Shown here one piece after another: positions 30,004-39,586 of a DNA stretch of 40,955 bases. How positions within the stretch are numbered: the stretch's first letter is position 1; every line of letters begins with the position of its first letter. The DNA lies in contig CAICTM010000976.1 of NCBI GenBank assembly GCA_903772945.1, positions 1 through 40,955 of the forward strand, in the 5' to 3' direction. The notes beneath the pieces were generated by a model. That model made no database searches, was not told the origin of the DNA, and saw nothing but the letters and a program-made list of their open reading frames with translations. The position numbers were made by a program, and so were the translations under genes. The stretch is from Seminavis robusta (lineage: Eukaryota; Bacillariophyta; Bacillariophyceae; Naviculales; Naviculaceae).

Positions 30004-31431
30004 TCAGTAGTGTACACGCCCCACCTGTTTTTCCGTATGTATCTGCAAACATGTCTTGGTATTGTACGGACCGTATTTTTCCGTGTCCACCCGCACCGCA
30101 GATGATCTTCCACAGATGGGGAACCCGTACAGTTCCTTGCCCATTCCACATGATTTGATCCGCGCTTGACAGTCTTCGTGGGTGCATTCGTAAACGGTTC
30201 TCCTCATGCAGATAGTGCACCGTCGGGACGTGCCCGTGCGCATTTTCATGGCGTCATGTTCCTCTCCGGTGGTCGTGTGCCATTCATAATCCTCCAATGG
30301 TCGTTTGCGGTTGGGGACATGCTGAGTGCCTGCGGCTACCGCGGCGTATGTCGGGGTTGCTGATTTCGATTCAAAATATATCATTGGCCAGATTAGAATC
30401 AAATCAATTACTCGGTTTGAAACTATAAAGAAGCTCAACTAACGTAACGTACCCGTAGCAGGAGACAGGGTGGCACCGTTTGTGGGAGATTGTCCGGAAG
30501 CCTGTGCCATCATGGCGGCCTTGTATTGTTCCACACTAAGAGTGCTTTTGCGAGAAGGACGACCGCGCCCCCGTTTTATGGGTGGCTCGGGGAAGCCTGT
30601 TGTGGTAGTGGCAGGCATAGGAGCTGGAGCATGAGCCAATTTGGAGGAAGAACAAAAGAACGCGAGGTTGTGTAGAAATCAAGAGAACAGCGGTTAGATA
30701 CCCAAGAAAATTGTCACTGTAGCAAGCAAAAATTCAAAGAGCCGCAAGGAAGCCAAGCAAAGTAGCATGATTGGCACCAAAAATCCATAGCTCTGGGCTC
30801 CCACCTCCCACCAGCACTTGGAACTGTTCCCAAATCAAACTACTAGCTACGGTAGGTAGCCAACAAGGTAAACATACGATAGCCACGTACCAGGAGCAGC
30901 GGCATATCTTGGTATTTTTGGTACGGGTGCTACCACCTTGATGGGATCGTCATATACAGCCATGAGCGGGACAAAGGAGTTGGCCGCCAAGGGTGTAGCA
31001 CAACCCTCCCTGGTAACGGAGGAATGGAAAACTTGAAAACGAGCCGGTGACATGTCTTTGAGCTCGGCGTAATCCTCCTTTACTTTTCTCTTCAAGGCGT
31101 CCACATTATGAGGCGTCGGAAACTCGGAGGGTTGTCCAATCTTCTCGCTTCCCACCAGTACTTGCACCCACACGGTCCCACCACGTTTTCCACCATTGGC
31201 GGCTGTCTTGTCATTTCCATTCTTGTCCGCGCCTTCCTCAGCTCCTTCGCCTTTCACACCTTCGCCTTTCTCGCCCTCTACGTCGTTCTCAAAGACATCA
31301 AATGGCTTGTCAGGATTGACATTCCCGGTAGTAGTGTCGGCGGCTTCTGCCATGGTCGAAGTGTTTGGCATCACCTCGATCGATGCGTTGAAAGGAACGC
31401 TACATTCGTGACTCTTCAGTGACATATTCAT
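30004..31431 (-). CDS. Crinkler-type N-terminal domain + AT-hook + Cys-rich finger protein
   Basis: Three exons (30891-31431, 30453-30623, 30004-30359) with GT-AG introns of 267 and 93 bp give exactly 356 codons. After an acidic, Gly/Glu-rich leader, residues about 86-170 (TVWVQVLVGSEKIGQPSEF, VDALKRKVKEDYAEL, LKDMSPARFQVFHSS, closing PIKVVAPVP) resemble the ubiquitin-like N-terminal domain of Crinkler (CRN) proteins. Exon 2 has an AT-hook (KRGRGRPSRK), which binds AT-rich minor grooves. Exon 3 has a Cys/His cluster (CTICMRRTVYECTHEDC, then SC, IC, TCLQIH) similar in spacing to the finger at the end of PiggyBac-type transposase-derived proteins. DNA binding in the nucleus is inferred. The exon 1-2 join rests on frame and splice signals; exons 2-3 alone could encode a separate 180-residue protein from Met 30639. 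Confidence 0.65.
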
Positions 31432-31758
31432 GACTCAATAATCCATACCGTTTCATACCGTATGAGAGGGAACTTTGCTGCTAGCTAGGTGCAGTAAGAG
31501 TAGCTACTGTAGCTACAGTCCTACTGTACCTACCAGGCAACTCGGTACTGCTGCCAGTAGCTACCCGCCTCACCATAGTTCCCTCTGAGCCATCGTAACA
31601 ACTCCCATGAATACCTGTGGCTACTAGCTAGCTAGAGCATAGCATAGTCAACACAGAAGATGACACTAAACAAACTACAGAAACACGGGAATGTTTACGC
31701 ATCAATCAATCAATCAACCCAGGCTGAGCAACTCGGACATCATCGACCACTTAGTTGT
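31432..31758. other. Short spacer between two minus-strand genes
   Basis: Holds the promoter side of the Crinkler-type gene and the 3' end of the CRAL-TRIO gene. It is rich in TAGCTAC/CTAGCTAG motifs (31481-31640) and has an imperfect AATC repeat near 31702. No gene is seen. Confidence 0.45.
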
Positions 31759-32622
31759 TCAGTCATTCCCCATACTTTGGTCCAAGGAAAACAGTTTTTC
31801 ACTTTCCATTCGGACTTTGAGGCCCTTTCGGAAATTCTTGAGTACTCGTTTGGTGGCGGCTTCCGGGGAGGGTAGCATGTAGAATTGGTCCAATCTTCCT
31901 CCCGGATATTGACATCCCACCTCGATTTTGGAAGCAATGTCCTTGGGTATCAGCTTTTTCCACATGGATATAAAGACATTGGCTGATGAGAATAAATTAA
32001 GAAACAAACCAAAATAAATAGGATGAAAGGGTTTGAGGGCAAGCAAGATTAATGAAAAATCGAAACCAATTTTTGGAAACTCACCCATGACTGGTGTATG
32101 ATAGAATTTGGTAATGACATTGGAAGGAAAGGCACCAACTGACAAGGAGGTGAAATGTGCAGATTGCGCCAAATCTGCCATGCCCGCTCCATACTGATAC
32201 CCTTCACACTCCATGATATCCACCTTTCCCTTGCGAACGACCTCTAAGCACGGATGGGTAGCATACATGGCATAGAATCCTCCCTTGACCATAATCTCAA
32301 TATTTCTGGGATTCTTCCACAGCGATGTTCGATATTTGGTAGAATCCAAGACCATGACGGATGATCCTGTTTGAAGATTGAACGTGTAGGACATCCATAC
32401 CAGGGGTAGCAGGTCCACCATGGCTTCAATGCTTCGGACACCGTCTTCATAGGTCAAGAGAATGTTGTACTCTTCCCTGACCTCTTGCATCTTGTACGCC
32501 CTATCCACGGCCCAATTCACATCTCCCATCATGGATAAGTTGACGTACATGAAGTCCGACAGATTATCCAGATCCGGAAGGCATTCGATGGATTCCTTCA
32601 CATTTACAGCAGAGTCTCTTTC
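31759..32622 (-). pseudogene. 3' part of CRAL-TRIO gene split by the Copia element
   Basis: C-terminal two thirds of a Sec14-like protein whose first part lies at 39721-40025. A 102-bp GT-AG intron (31983-32084) removes a non-homologous stretch and joins TKFYHTPVM to ANVFISMWKKLIPKDIASKI, a typical CRAL-TRIO gate region. Preceding sequence includes SSVMVLDSTKYRTSLW and VGAFPSNVITK. The end has GCQYPGGRLDQFYMLPSPE. Joining both parts after removing the element and one CTTTC copy gives 354 codons including the stop, with no frame change. Family members bind and transfer lipids. In this copy the gene is interrupted at about codon 102. The fragment might still be transcribed from the LTR, but it lacks its start. 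Confidence 0.85.
32618..32622. repeat. Target site duplication (CTTTC), left
   Basis: CTTTC abuts the left LTR and is repeated at 39721-39725 directly after the right LTR. A five-base duplication is the usual signature of Copia integrase. Confidence 0.92.
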
Positions 32623-32756
32623 TGTTGATTAAACACTAGAGAGACTGTTTGGCCATGGTGAGCTATTTTAAAGTCAGTCTAAAAAGAAAAGTGAGGAATC
32701 GCTTTTGGTGGTCCAGTCGATTTCGAATTTCAGTCCCGGATACTCATGACTCAACA
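32623..32756 (-). repeat. 3' LTR of the Copia element
   Basis: 134 bp, identical to 39587-39720 except one base (G at 32686 versus A in the other copy). It begins TGTTGA and ends TCAACA on either strand. Next to it inside the element the minus strand reads GATGGAGGCAGGAGTG, a plausible polypurine tract. A 134-bp LTR is short for Copia. Confidence 0.93.
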
Positions 32757-32773
32757 CACTCCTGCCTCCATCC

Positions 32774-33562
32774 CTAAAAATCGGATGGAGGAGCATATCC
32801 CATAATCTGATCACGGAATTTCTTGAAGGCGGCTCCTTGCAATGGCTTCGACATAAAATCTCCTATCATTTTGTCCGTAGGACAATACTCGACCACAAGA
32901 TTACCCTGTTGTATCTGGTCGGTAAGGAAAAAATAACGAATATTCAAAGCGCGCGTACGACTTGTAGAACTGTCCTTGCCGTTGTTTTCCAATTGAATCG
33001 TCGACTTGTTGTCTTGTTTGAGGACGGTATCCATGCGGTAACCCTGAGACTCCATAAACAAGCGTGTCCACAACAGTTGTTGGACGGTATCATCGGCACC
33101 AACCAACTCTGCTTCGGTGCTGCTCCGCGTATTGAGCTTCTGCTTCTTCGACATGGTAATAATACCACCTTGTCCAAGAGTAGCAACTGCGCCTGTGTGG
33201 GAACGGAAGTCAGGGTGAACAGCAAAAGCTGCATCAACGTACCACTTGATCACATTCAAATTATCGGCAGAAAGGATAAGTTTGTCGTTCCACGTGCTGT
33301 CACAATAATGTAGCATACGTAATAAAGCTTCCCAATCGCTTTCAGTCGGAGACTGTACCCTCGTGCAAAGCACGGCGATGGTAGGGTGAATGTCGGGGCG
33401 TGCTCGTTTACAGACGAACAACCCCTTGGCAGTAAATGTGTGGTATTCCTCCGCACGTTTCTGGTCCAGTTTTTCACCTGTTGAGGCGTGGAATAGAGTC
33501 TCTGCCGCTGGTGATGAAACTGTCACGTCGGGGTCAAACTTGATGGAAAAGTCGTCAACCAT
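32774..33562 (-). CDS. Copia RNase H region (C-terminal end of polyprotein)
   Basis: A 262-codon open frame corresponding to the end of a Copia Pol polyprotein. It begins in the segment after the RT catalytic core (VDDFSIKFDPDVTVSSPA, FVCKRARPDIHPTIAVLCTR). RNase H motifs follow in order: WYVDAAFAVHPDFRSHTG (first Asp), NTRSSTEAELVGADD (Glu), KQDNKSTIQL (Asp), and the closing KMIGDFMSKPLQG, all typical of Copia RNase H, which degrades RNA in the RNA-DNA hybrid. The frame begins at a GTT/ATG region with no true start. Just upstream (33563-33650) the homologous residues QGKLIVDMTDYVG and EEPIHSITHG lie in other frames, so at least one base has been lost or gained. Not expressible as an independent protein. 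Confidence 0.88.
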   Translation of the reverse strand: MVDDFSIKFDPDVTVSSPAAETLFHASTGEKLDQKRAEEYHTFTAKGLFVCKRARPDIHPTIAVLCTRVQSPTESDWEALLRMLHYCDSTWNDKLILSADNLNVIKWYVDAAFAVHPDFRSHTGAVATLGQGGIITMSKKQKLNTRSSTEAELVGADDTVQQLLWTRLFMESQGYRMDTVLKQDNKSTIQLENNGKDSSTSRTRALNIRYFFLTDQIQQGNLVVEYCPTDKMIGDFMSKPLQGAAFKKFRDQIMGYAPPSDF

Positions 33563-33649
33563 TTCCCAACATAATCGGTCATGTCCACGATTAACTTTCC
33601 CTGTGAGAAGGATACATTAGTTACCATGTGTAATCGAGTGAATCGGCTC

Positions 33650-35345
33650 TTCCTCTCCACGCTCTCTCTGTGAGATATCCACAAAGCTTCTTATAACTTG
33701 GCATCTACAGCCCGCTTACCCTCAGCATCAGATCCCGTCCCACGACTGTGAAATGCTCTACGATACGTGTGTTAGCTTCCCGTTTAATCATTCCTGTTGT
33801 CAGAATACCATGGGTCATTAGGGATCAACAGCTCCGAAATATGATTGTGAGTGGTACTCCTCGCTAATCTTCTCGAAGTTTTTGCCCTCGCCTTAGTTAC
33901 TCTCATTAAACGGCTTCATCATTAGTTCCCTCACCTTCTGCATCTATGGTATGCCGATGACGCCAATGCTGCCGGCAAATTTACTGATTTACAATTGCTT
34001 CTAGACCTTCTTATTCGGCTAGGCAAACAATTGCTCAGCGGCTAGCACTCCTCCTGCTGGTCGGCACATGCGCCAAATTATGATTGCACTTAATTTGTCT
34101 GAAGTTAAGAGAACTTTATCATCTGGTCCTACGTTCAGAACATCACACTCAATAGGTGCTGCTATCACGCTATGGCTGCACGATCCTTCACAGATTATCC
34201 TTTCCACACGCGCTCGACCTCCGCGTGTATCTTTCGAGTGCTTTTCTTCAACTCTAAACGGTTCTGGAAGTCATCAACTATGGGCATTTCTGTCCAGAGT
34301 TTGCACAAATTGCGTTTCGCATCCGTTGGTCAGTCAGCTACGCTCGATCACGCTGACCAGACTCCTCCTGCTATGTGCCCTCCTACCATCTGCTGTCCCG
34401 CGAGCGATCTCGCTCTCAAATTTCCACTGCCAACGTGGTACGGCTTGGCGTAGTCTTCCGATATCTCGCTCATCTTTGCTCATTTGTGAGGTACTTCACG
34501 TTGTGTTCGAGTTTTCCCACTTAGCCCCACCACTTGTTCGCGCGCTCTCTGGACAGTGATCTCCTGCCAAATCAGTTACTCTCCTCTCTCACGATACAAG
34601 AACGAGTACATGCGCGGCACAAATCTTGTTGGCTATTACTTGCTTCGGTGTTTCTGTCGCTCGTCACGCTCCCTGGAATCCGTTCTTGGGGCCAGGATCA
34701 TCTCGCGACCGCTTGAGGCCAAACGCAAACGCTTTCCTGATCATGGGCAAATTTTGTTCCTAGATATTCTCCTTTCTAGCCGTGCCCCTCCGCTTCTATG
34801 GATGAACAATCACTGGATTTCACCGCGAAGAACTTCCTGCTCCCTCTGCCTCCGCAGGCTCTCAACACTATTGTCTCGCTCCGCTACTACCTCCGATAGA
34901 CCCATAACTTCCGCCTGTGGCCTTGAGGACGTCTTGCGTGCTCCCTCGTTAACTCCACCATACTTAACTGAAGCTCGCTCTCGCTCCATACTCACTTCCG
35001 CCTTTACACATATTCGTCCAGTCTCGCTAGCATCAACGGATTACACTTCCTTTTCTTCGGGAAGGACATTATATCTGCTTCGCCTTCCGTGCATATGTCT
35101 GCTCCGCTGGCCCCGTTCTTTCATTTTACTGACTGCGCATCTTTTTCCCCCTAGCCCTCTCCACGACCCTGCCTCTCACGCGCCGCTCTCTAATCGCACG
35201 CTTTCCCTCGATAGTCACCTGCCCCCTATAGTGATGTGATAGCAGCCAACTAGTGTCTATACGTGAGGTTTTCACGCGTCTCAGACTAGTTGCATGCCGC
35301 ACTGCAGTCAGCATCGTGATAGAATCTCTAGTTTACGCTCGTATC
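33650..35345 (+). pseudogene. Decayed YADD-type reverse transcriptase, antisense inside the Copia element
   Basis: On the plus strand, opposite to the Copia genes, RT-like motifs appear in the expected order but in shifting frames: EVFALALVTLIKRL (about 33880), LWYADDANAAGKF at 33944-33982 (catalytic YADD box) followed by TDLQLLLDLLIRLGKQ, then GAAI (34155), AARSFTDY (34175-34198), FSHLAPPLVRALSGQ (ending 34556) and VSLRYYL (34873-34893). I recall this motif order from reverse transcriptases of non-LTR or DIRS-like elements widespread in algae and animals (WYADDA...G, then GAAIG...F). The exact family cannot be assigned by eye. Stops and frame shifts make it dead. It occupies the place of the Copia RT, whose own YVDD box is missing. 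Borders are approximate. Confidence 0.68.
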
Positions 35346-35742
35346 AGTGGCTCGCTACTGCACATAAGCGCATCACGACGCCTGACGCAAAGCTGGCCTC
35401 TCTTTGAAGATAGTCCATCAACCTCTCCAACTGAGTTTGTTCCCTGACGTCTTCTCTGATTCCTTCGGTAATGCCATCATCGCTCGAATCATTGTCAGAA
35501 TCATCGTCAGAATCATCTTGCTTTGCTTCTTCACCATCGTCACTCTCCTCGTCATCACTGCTATCCGAGTCATCGTCATATGCTTGGTTCGCTCGAGGCA
35601 ATAGTGCTGGTGGTTGATCTTGGTTGTCAACGACTGGGACTGGACGCGATCCACTAGCAAGTAGATCCGCTAGCTCATTCTGGTCCAATTCTTCCCATTC
35701 GTCTTCATCTTCATCGCTTTCGTAGCTTGATTCACTGTCAGA
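35344..35742 (-). pseudogene. Frame-shifted acidic linker after the Copia integrase
   Basis: Continues the polyprotein after a one-base loss near 35743-35748: the upstream frame ends NESDNDS, and the other frame resumes DSDSESSYESDEDEDEWEEL and then LDQNELADLLASGSRPVP. A run of Asp/Ser/Glu follows, typical of the linker between integrase and RT in this group. It closes with QTQLERLMDYLQREAS before running into the antisense insert. Confidence 0.7.
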
Positions 35743-38700
35743 ATCGAGTCATTATCAGATTCGTTCCAGTCTTCGTCGTCATCGTCGTTTTCCCCGTCCA
35801 CTCCTGCGAGCCAACGGCTCGCGTTGAATTTAGAGTCACTTCGATGTTTGATACTTAAGCTCCCGATCTTCTGTTGATCTGCCATTGCGTGCACGCGATC
35901 AATGACGCGCTGAGTCATCGGCACTAGCCATGCCCGTGGTCTGGAAATCTCGCGTCCTGAGCGCAAGTCCATAACAACGTGCCCACCCTGAAAATTCCGA
36001 GCAGGGCGGAGATAGATGGCATCAATCGTTCGGGGATTCATCGTATTGTCTCCGTCTTGATTCACATTCACGTAAGAACCAAACCCAAACTGGAGTTCTT
36101 TGTCATAATCAATATGTCTGCCTGTAATGATGGTGTAGGGGCTCAATTGGTCTGAAATACCAAGCTTGGTCGGGACGATTGTCACCGAATGAGCACCTTC
36201 CGTAACCATGTTCCGAAGCATCACACGAGGCATTCTGTTAAAAGGCAAGCGTGCGTAGCAAATGCGCACTCGCTCCTTGATTATTCTGTTGTTTTGCTCC
36301 GCGGCATGCACATGTTCATCCGCAGACGCGTAGTTCGTCGTGATTTGCATTTTACCTTTGACAGGATCGAGAATCTTCTCAAACTCCCCATCGCAGGAAA
36401 CCACCGAGATACGAAATCCTGCCGTATTATAGCTGCGCAAAATCTCATTGAAACCCGCAAGTACAGACTTCTTGCTTCGGTTTTCGATGTGAATGCAGTG
36501 CCTGTATCGTACAGACAGGTCGATTCCGGTTAGGAACACTTCCTTGTTCACGAACATCAAATCCATGCAGTATTCCAATTCCTTATGCATGGCCACTAGC
36601 GATCGGGGAATCTCTGCCCAATCAACTTTCACTGGGGCAGGACGCTGTCGCGTAACCCTTCCCTTCAGCGCACCCACGTCTTCTCCATACACGAGTACCA
36701 TATTCCGAACATCCTTCTCAGTAACAGGACAATTCCGAATCACATTATGCTTGATGGCTTCTCGTAGAGTACGAATCGTAGGAGTTCCCATACGAAAATA
36801 CAGCTGCCGAGCTTTCTCCATGCCGGCACGTTCTCGCTGGGGAATCATCTTCAAATTTTCATCAACAGTCGGAACGGACTTCCCCACTCCTGCAGTTTCG
36901 GCAGGGGCCGTCTTCGACTTGACTTGGGCTAATTGGAGTAACGGATCGTCCTCCTTCATCCCTTCTTGTTTCCGCATTGCCGCAACGGCGTCAAGAAACT
37001 CTTTCGATACCTGATACATGTACATACCATTCTTCCGTCTTGTGAATTCGACTATCTTCCATGGTGTTTCCACGTAAACGATATCTGCTTTGCGGTTGTC
37101 GTACCACATAGGGAACGTGTCGAACAGTTGTTGTCCATCCCACACGCAATTCATCAGGAACGACTTGTGAATAACGGCGGTTTCTGGTAACCCGGGTATA
37201 TCACCCACTATACTGAACTTTCCAATTCCAACGTTCGTTTTCATGCCAATCGGTGTATCCAATTCCCGAATATTATGGCACATTCTTCCATCCTGCACGG
37301 TTGCTGCGGAACGTCGATCCGCATCCACTGCTAGCATTGTTCCTTCGGGTAACTGCGAGAACATTGCACCACAGTCTTGCTTAACGCTGTCGGGTTGGGA
37401 TCCCGCATCAAAACGAATACGATCCTCTTCGACTAACTCCTGACTGAGGTGATAGCCAAAATACTCGTCACTGCCGCTTAACTTATCGGCTATCTGACAT
37501 CCGTGAAACTTCTGCTGTTCGTTGTACTTGAACATCATGAAAGCTTCGTATTCTTCCGGCGAAATCGTGATTGTTTGCATCCCCTGGAAGCTCGTACCTG
37601 GTTGACTCCAAGAGGTCTGCTGCGAACTTTGGCTGCTGGTCTGTTCACTCCTGCGCATCGGAGCGCTTTGAGTCACTGGCGTTGCCGCCTGCTGCTGCGG
37701 TGGAGCCGCATGCTTCTCCTGCATGTAGCTGTTGAACTTGTTCGAAGCCCAATCATCCCGCGCAATTTGGTTCTTTTTCGGGCAATCCGGCACCTTATGA
37801 TCCGGGGCCCCGCAGCAATAACAAAACACTGGCTTCTTCGGTGCTTGCTGCGCAAAACTACTCCCTCCAGAGGAACCACCCTGATTGGAAGCGTTGTTCT
37901 TCGGCGGTGATCCATCACTCCTACCCCCGCCACTCTGCCGGTTGGCCTTGTAGTCGGAAGCAAACTTCGCGGTGTGGACAATATTCACTGCCTTTGCCAA
38001 ATCCCGTGGGTATTCATCCTGACCACGCGTGTAACGCTCACGGAGATTGGTCTTCAAATCCTTGTACTTCGGATGGAAAGCGTTGTTCACCATAATGTAG
38101 GCCTGCAAGATTGTCGGACCTTGCTGGCGCCACGCTGTTTTCTGCTCGCTGGTCCAGTTCTTCTCAGGGTCGAATCCAGGGAGCGTATCCATGAATTGGT
38201 TGAGCCAATGAGGCCCAAGGTATTTCGCCAATGTGTTGAAGGTATCTTGAACGCGGTAACCAAAAGTATCGGCTGATTCGTGTTCTTCCTGCTTGATCGC
38301 CACCAGATTCAATATCGCTTTTGTCAGGGTAGCGAATGCATAGGTTGCACCAGTCGGGTCGTGGCTCAGCTTCTCCAATCGTAGGAGCAACGCGACGGGA
38401 TCCTTGTCCAACTTCGACTCGAAATCTTCTTCCGACTTGAGTTTGTCAACCATTCCTAGCGTGCAGTACTTCGTCTGAATGAGTGTCACCATTCTGGTTC
38501 GGTTGAAACCAATCTTGCGCACTCTAGCCCTCCATTCTTTCATCTCGGAGTCATAGTTCTTTGCGAATGCATTGTTCTGGAGTTCCTTCTTTTCCGCATC
38601 CTTCTCCTCGGAGTACTTCAACTCTGGCTCGTCAAGTTGAATCGTCTTCAACTCTGTAATCTCGTACTGTATGTCTTGCGGGTATTCGTATTCCGCACAC

Positions 38701-38783
38701 TCGTGTTTCAGTTTCTCTCTGATCAGCTTGGAGGACGCATACTGTTGCCTTCCGGACGAGTTAGGTGCATACTTGTACTCCAC
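35670..38783 (-). CDS. Copia Gag-protease-integrase polyprotein (frame damaged at both ends)
   Basis: A 1,037-codon open frame. The N-terminal part is Gag. A CCHC zinc knuckle (CYCCGAPDHKVPDC, C-x2-C-x4-H-x4-C) lies at 37782-37823 and binds RNA. A protease-like region follows (TMLAVDADRRSAATV), where D-A-D stands in place of the usual D-S/T-G, so activity is doubtful. The integrase has candidate catalytic acidic residues in CMDLMFVN (about 36560), SCDGEFEKIL (about 36390) and AEQNNRIIKERVR (about 36290). There is no true ATG at the open frame's start (GTG at 38783). The likely Met is at 38877 in another frame (MSKTRGNGSGRKW), so a one-base change lies near 38,845. The other end shifts frame near 35,745. 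Confidence 0.88.
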   Translation of the reverse strand: MEYKYAPNSSGRQQYASSKLIREKLKHECAEYEYPQDIQYEITELKTIQLDEPELKYSEEKDAEKKELQNNAFAKNYDSEMKEWRARVRKIGFNRTRMVTLIQTKYCTLGMVDKLKSEEDFESKLDKDPVALLLRLEKLSHDPTGATYAFATLTKAILNLVAIKQEEHESADTFGYRVQDTFNTLAKYLGPHWLNQFMDTLPGFDPEKNWTSEQKTAWRQQGPTILQAYIMVNNAFHPKYKDLKTNLRERYTRGQDEYPRDLAKAVNIVHTAKFASDYKANRQSGGGRSDGSPPKNNASNQGGSSGGSSFAQQAPKKPVFCYCCGAPDHKVPDCPKKNQIARDDWASNKFNSYMQEKHAAPPQQQAATPVTQSAPMRRSEQTSSQSSQQTSWSQPGTSFQGMQTITISPEEYEAFMMFKYNEQQKFHGCQIADKLSGSDEYFGYHLSQELVEEDRIRFDAGSQPDSVKQDCGAMFSQLPEGTMLAVDADRRSAATVQDGRMCHNIRELDTPIGMKTNVGIGKFSIVGDIPGLPETAVIHKSFLMNCVWDGQQLFDTFPMWYDNRKADIVYVETPWKIVEFTRRKNGMYMYQVSKEFLDAVAAMRKQEGMKEDDPLLQLAQVKSKTAPAETAGVGKSVPTVDENLKMIPQRERAGMEKARQLYFRMGTPTIRTLREAIKHNVIRNCPVTEKDVRNMVLVYGEDVGALKGRVTRQRPAPVKVDWAEIPRSLVAMHKELEYCMDLMFVNKEVFLTGIDLSVRYRHCIHIENRSKKSVLAGFNEILRSYNTAGFRISVVSCDGEFEKILDPVKGKMQITTNYASADEHVHAAEQNNRIIKERVRICYARLPFNRMPRVMLRNMVTEGAHSVTIVPTKLGISDQLSPYTIITGRHIDYDKELQFGFGSYVNVNQDGDNTMNPRTIDAIYLRPARNFQGGHVVMDLRSGREISRPRAWLVPMTQRVIDRVHAMADQQKIGSLSIKHRSDSKFNASRWLAGVDGENDDDDEDWNESDNDSILTVNQATKAMKMKTNGKNWTRMS

Positions 38784-38877
38784 TGTCGTCTGTCCGCCTC
38801 GTGTTGTGGTTGCTATTGTTGTTTTCTTCTTCGTCGACCCACTTCCTGCCAGAGCCGTTGCCTCTGGTCTTGCTCAT

Positions 38878-39586
38878 GATGGACGACTTGTGTTGGAAAC
38901 TTGCGGACAAAAGATGCCGTAGCTCTCCAACCGTAGCTCAAACGAAGTTATCGTTCTTCGATATGAGTCCAGCGCGTCGATGCGCACCTATAGGGTATAC
39001 TTGGACGGACTAGTGACTGGGTCAGTCCCACGTGACGTCACGGGTCCCGGTCACGGATGACGTCACTATGACGTCACGCGATGATGTCACGCGATGACGT
39101 CAGACGATGATGTCACGGGATGACGTCAGCAAAAAACGTCACTGATTCCCGTTTTCGAATCGGAATTCCGATTCGATTCAATGGATTCGATTCGAGTCAA
39201 ATGAGTCAGTTTGACTCACTGGACTCACCAGGTGTCAGCGAGTTCTTCTTCGATCGAAAACGAAAGAAGAAAAGGCCGACAATGGTGCTTTTCAAGCCGT
39301 TCGATGGTAACACCTGAGGCTTTTCTTTGTTATTCAAGTAGGAAGCCTTACTGTACTCACTCCTGCAGTCGTAGTGGTACCCTTGGCTTACCTGTAGACG
39401 GTCGGATTGGCGAGATTCGGACCGGTGAAGGTTGCCGATCGCCGTATGTCACTGTTGTCTACTACTTGAATCGTCCGTTCGGAGGCTTCTAGAGCACTGT
39501 TCGAACTGGTTCCTTCACTCCTCAAGAGTATCTGAAGGTCTGTAATGTAGTAGTAGTAACTGTATAAATAGCCTTTTCTTTTTAGA
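38878..39586 (-). promoter_or_regulatory. Copia leader region
   Basis: The untranslated segment between the 5' LTR and the Gag start. It contains the CRE-like array (listed separately), clusters of GATTCGA and TGAGTCA-like short repeats (39160-39235), and TATTTATA near 39565 just inside the LTR. I find no obvious match to a tRNA 3' end directly inside the LTR, so the primer binding site is not identified. Confidence 0.55.
39033..39128. promoter_or_regulatory. Array of TGACGTCA (CRE/bZIP-type) sites
   Basis: Five exact TGACGTCA palindromes (39033, 39058, 39069, 39095, 39121) and two TGATGTCA variants (39082, 39108). From 39069 onward the sites are spaced exactly 13 bp, each followed by CGCGA, GACGA or CGGGA. 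TGACGT-type sites are bound by bZIP factors, and in diatoms by aureochrome-type and CO2/cAMP-responsive bZIPs. The array could make the retrotransposon responsive to light, CO2 or stress. That is inference. Confidence 0.8.

Noticed and set aside
33944..34045. YADD motif as the Copia element's own reverse transcriptase
   Set aside because: It lies on the opposite strand to Copia Gag, integrase and RNase H, and the surrounding motifs (GAAI, SLRYYL) are not Copia-like.
34068..35239. Plus-strand open frames of 163 and 227 codons as real genes
   Set aside because: They are fragments of the decayed reverse transcriptase read partly in the wrong frame; the conserved motifs change frame within and between them.
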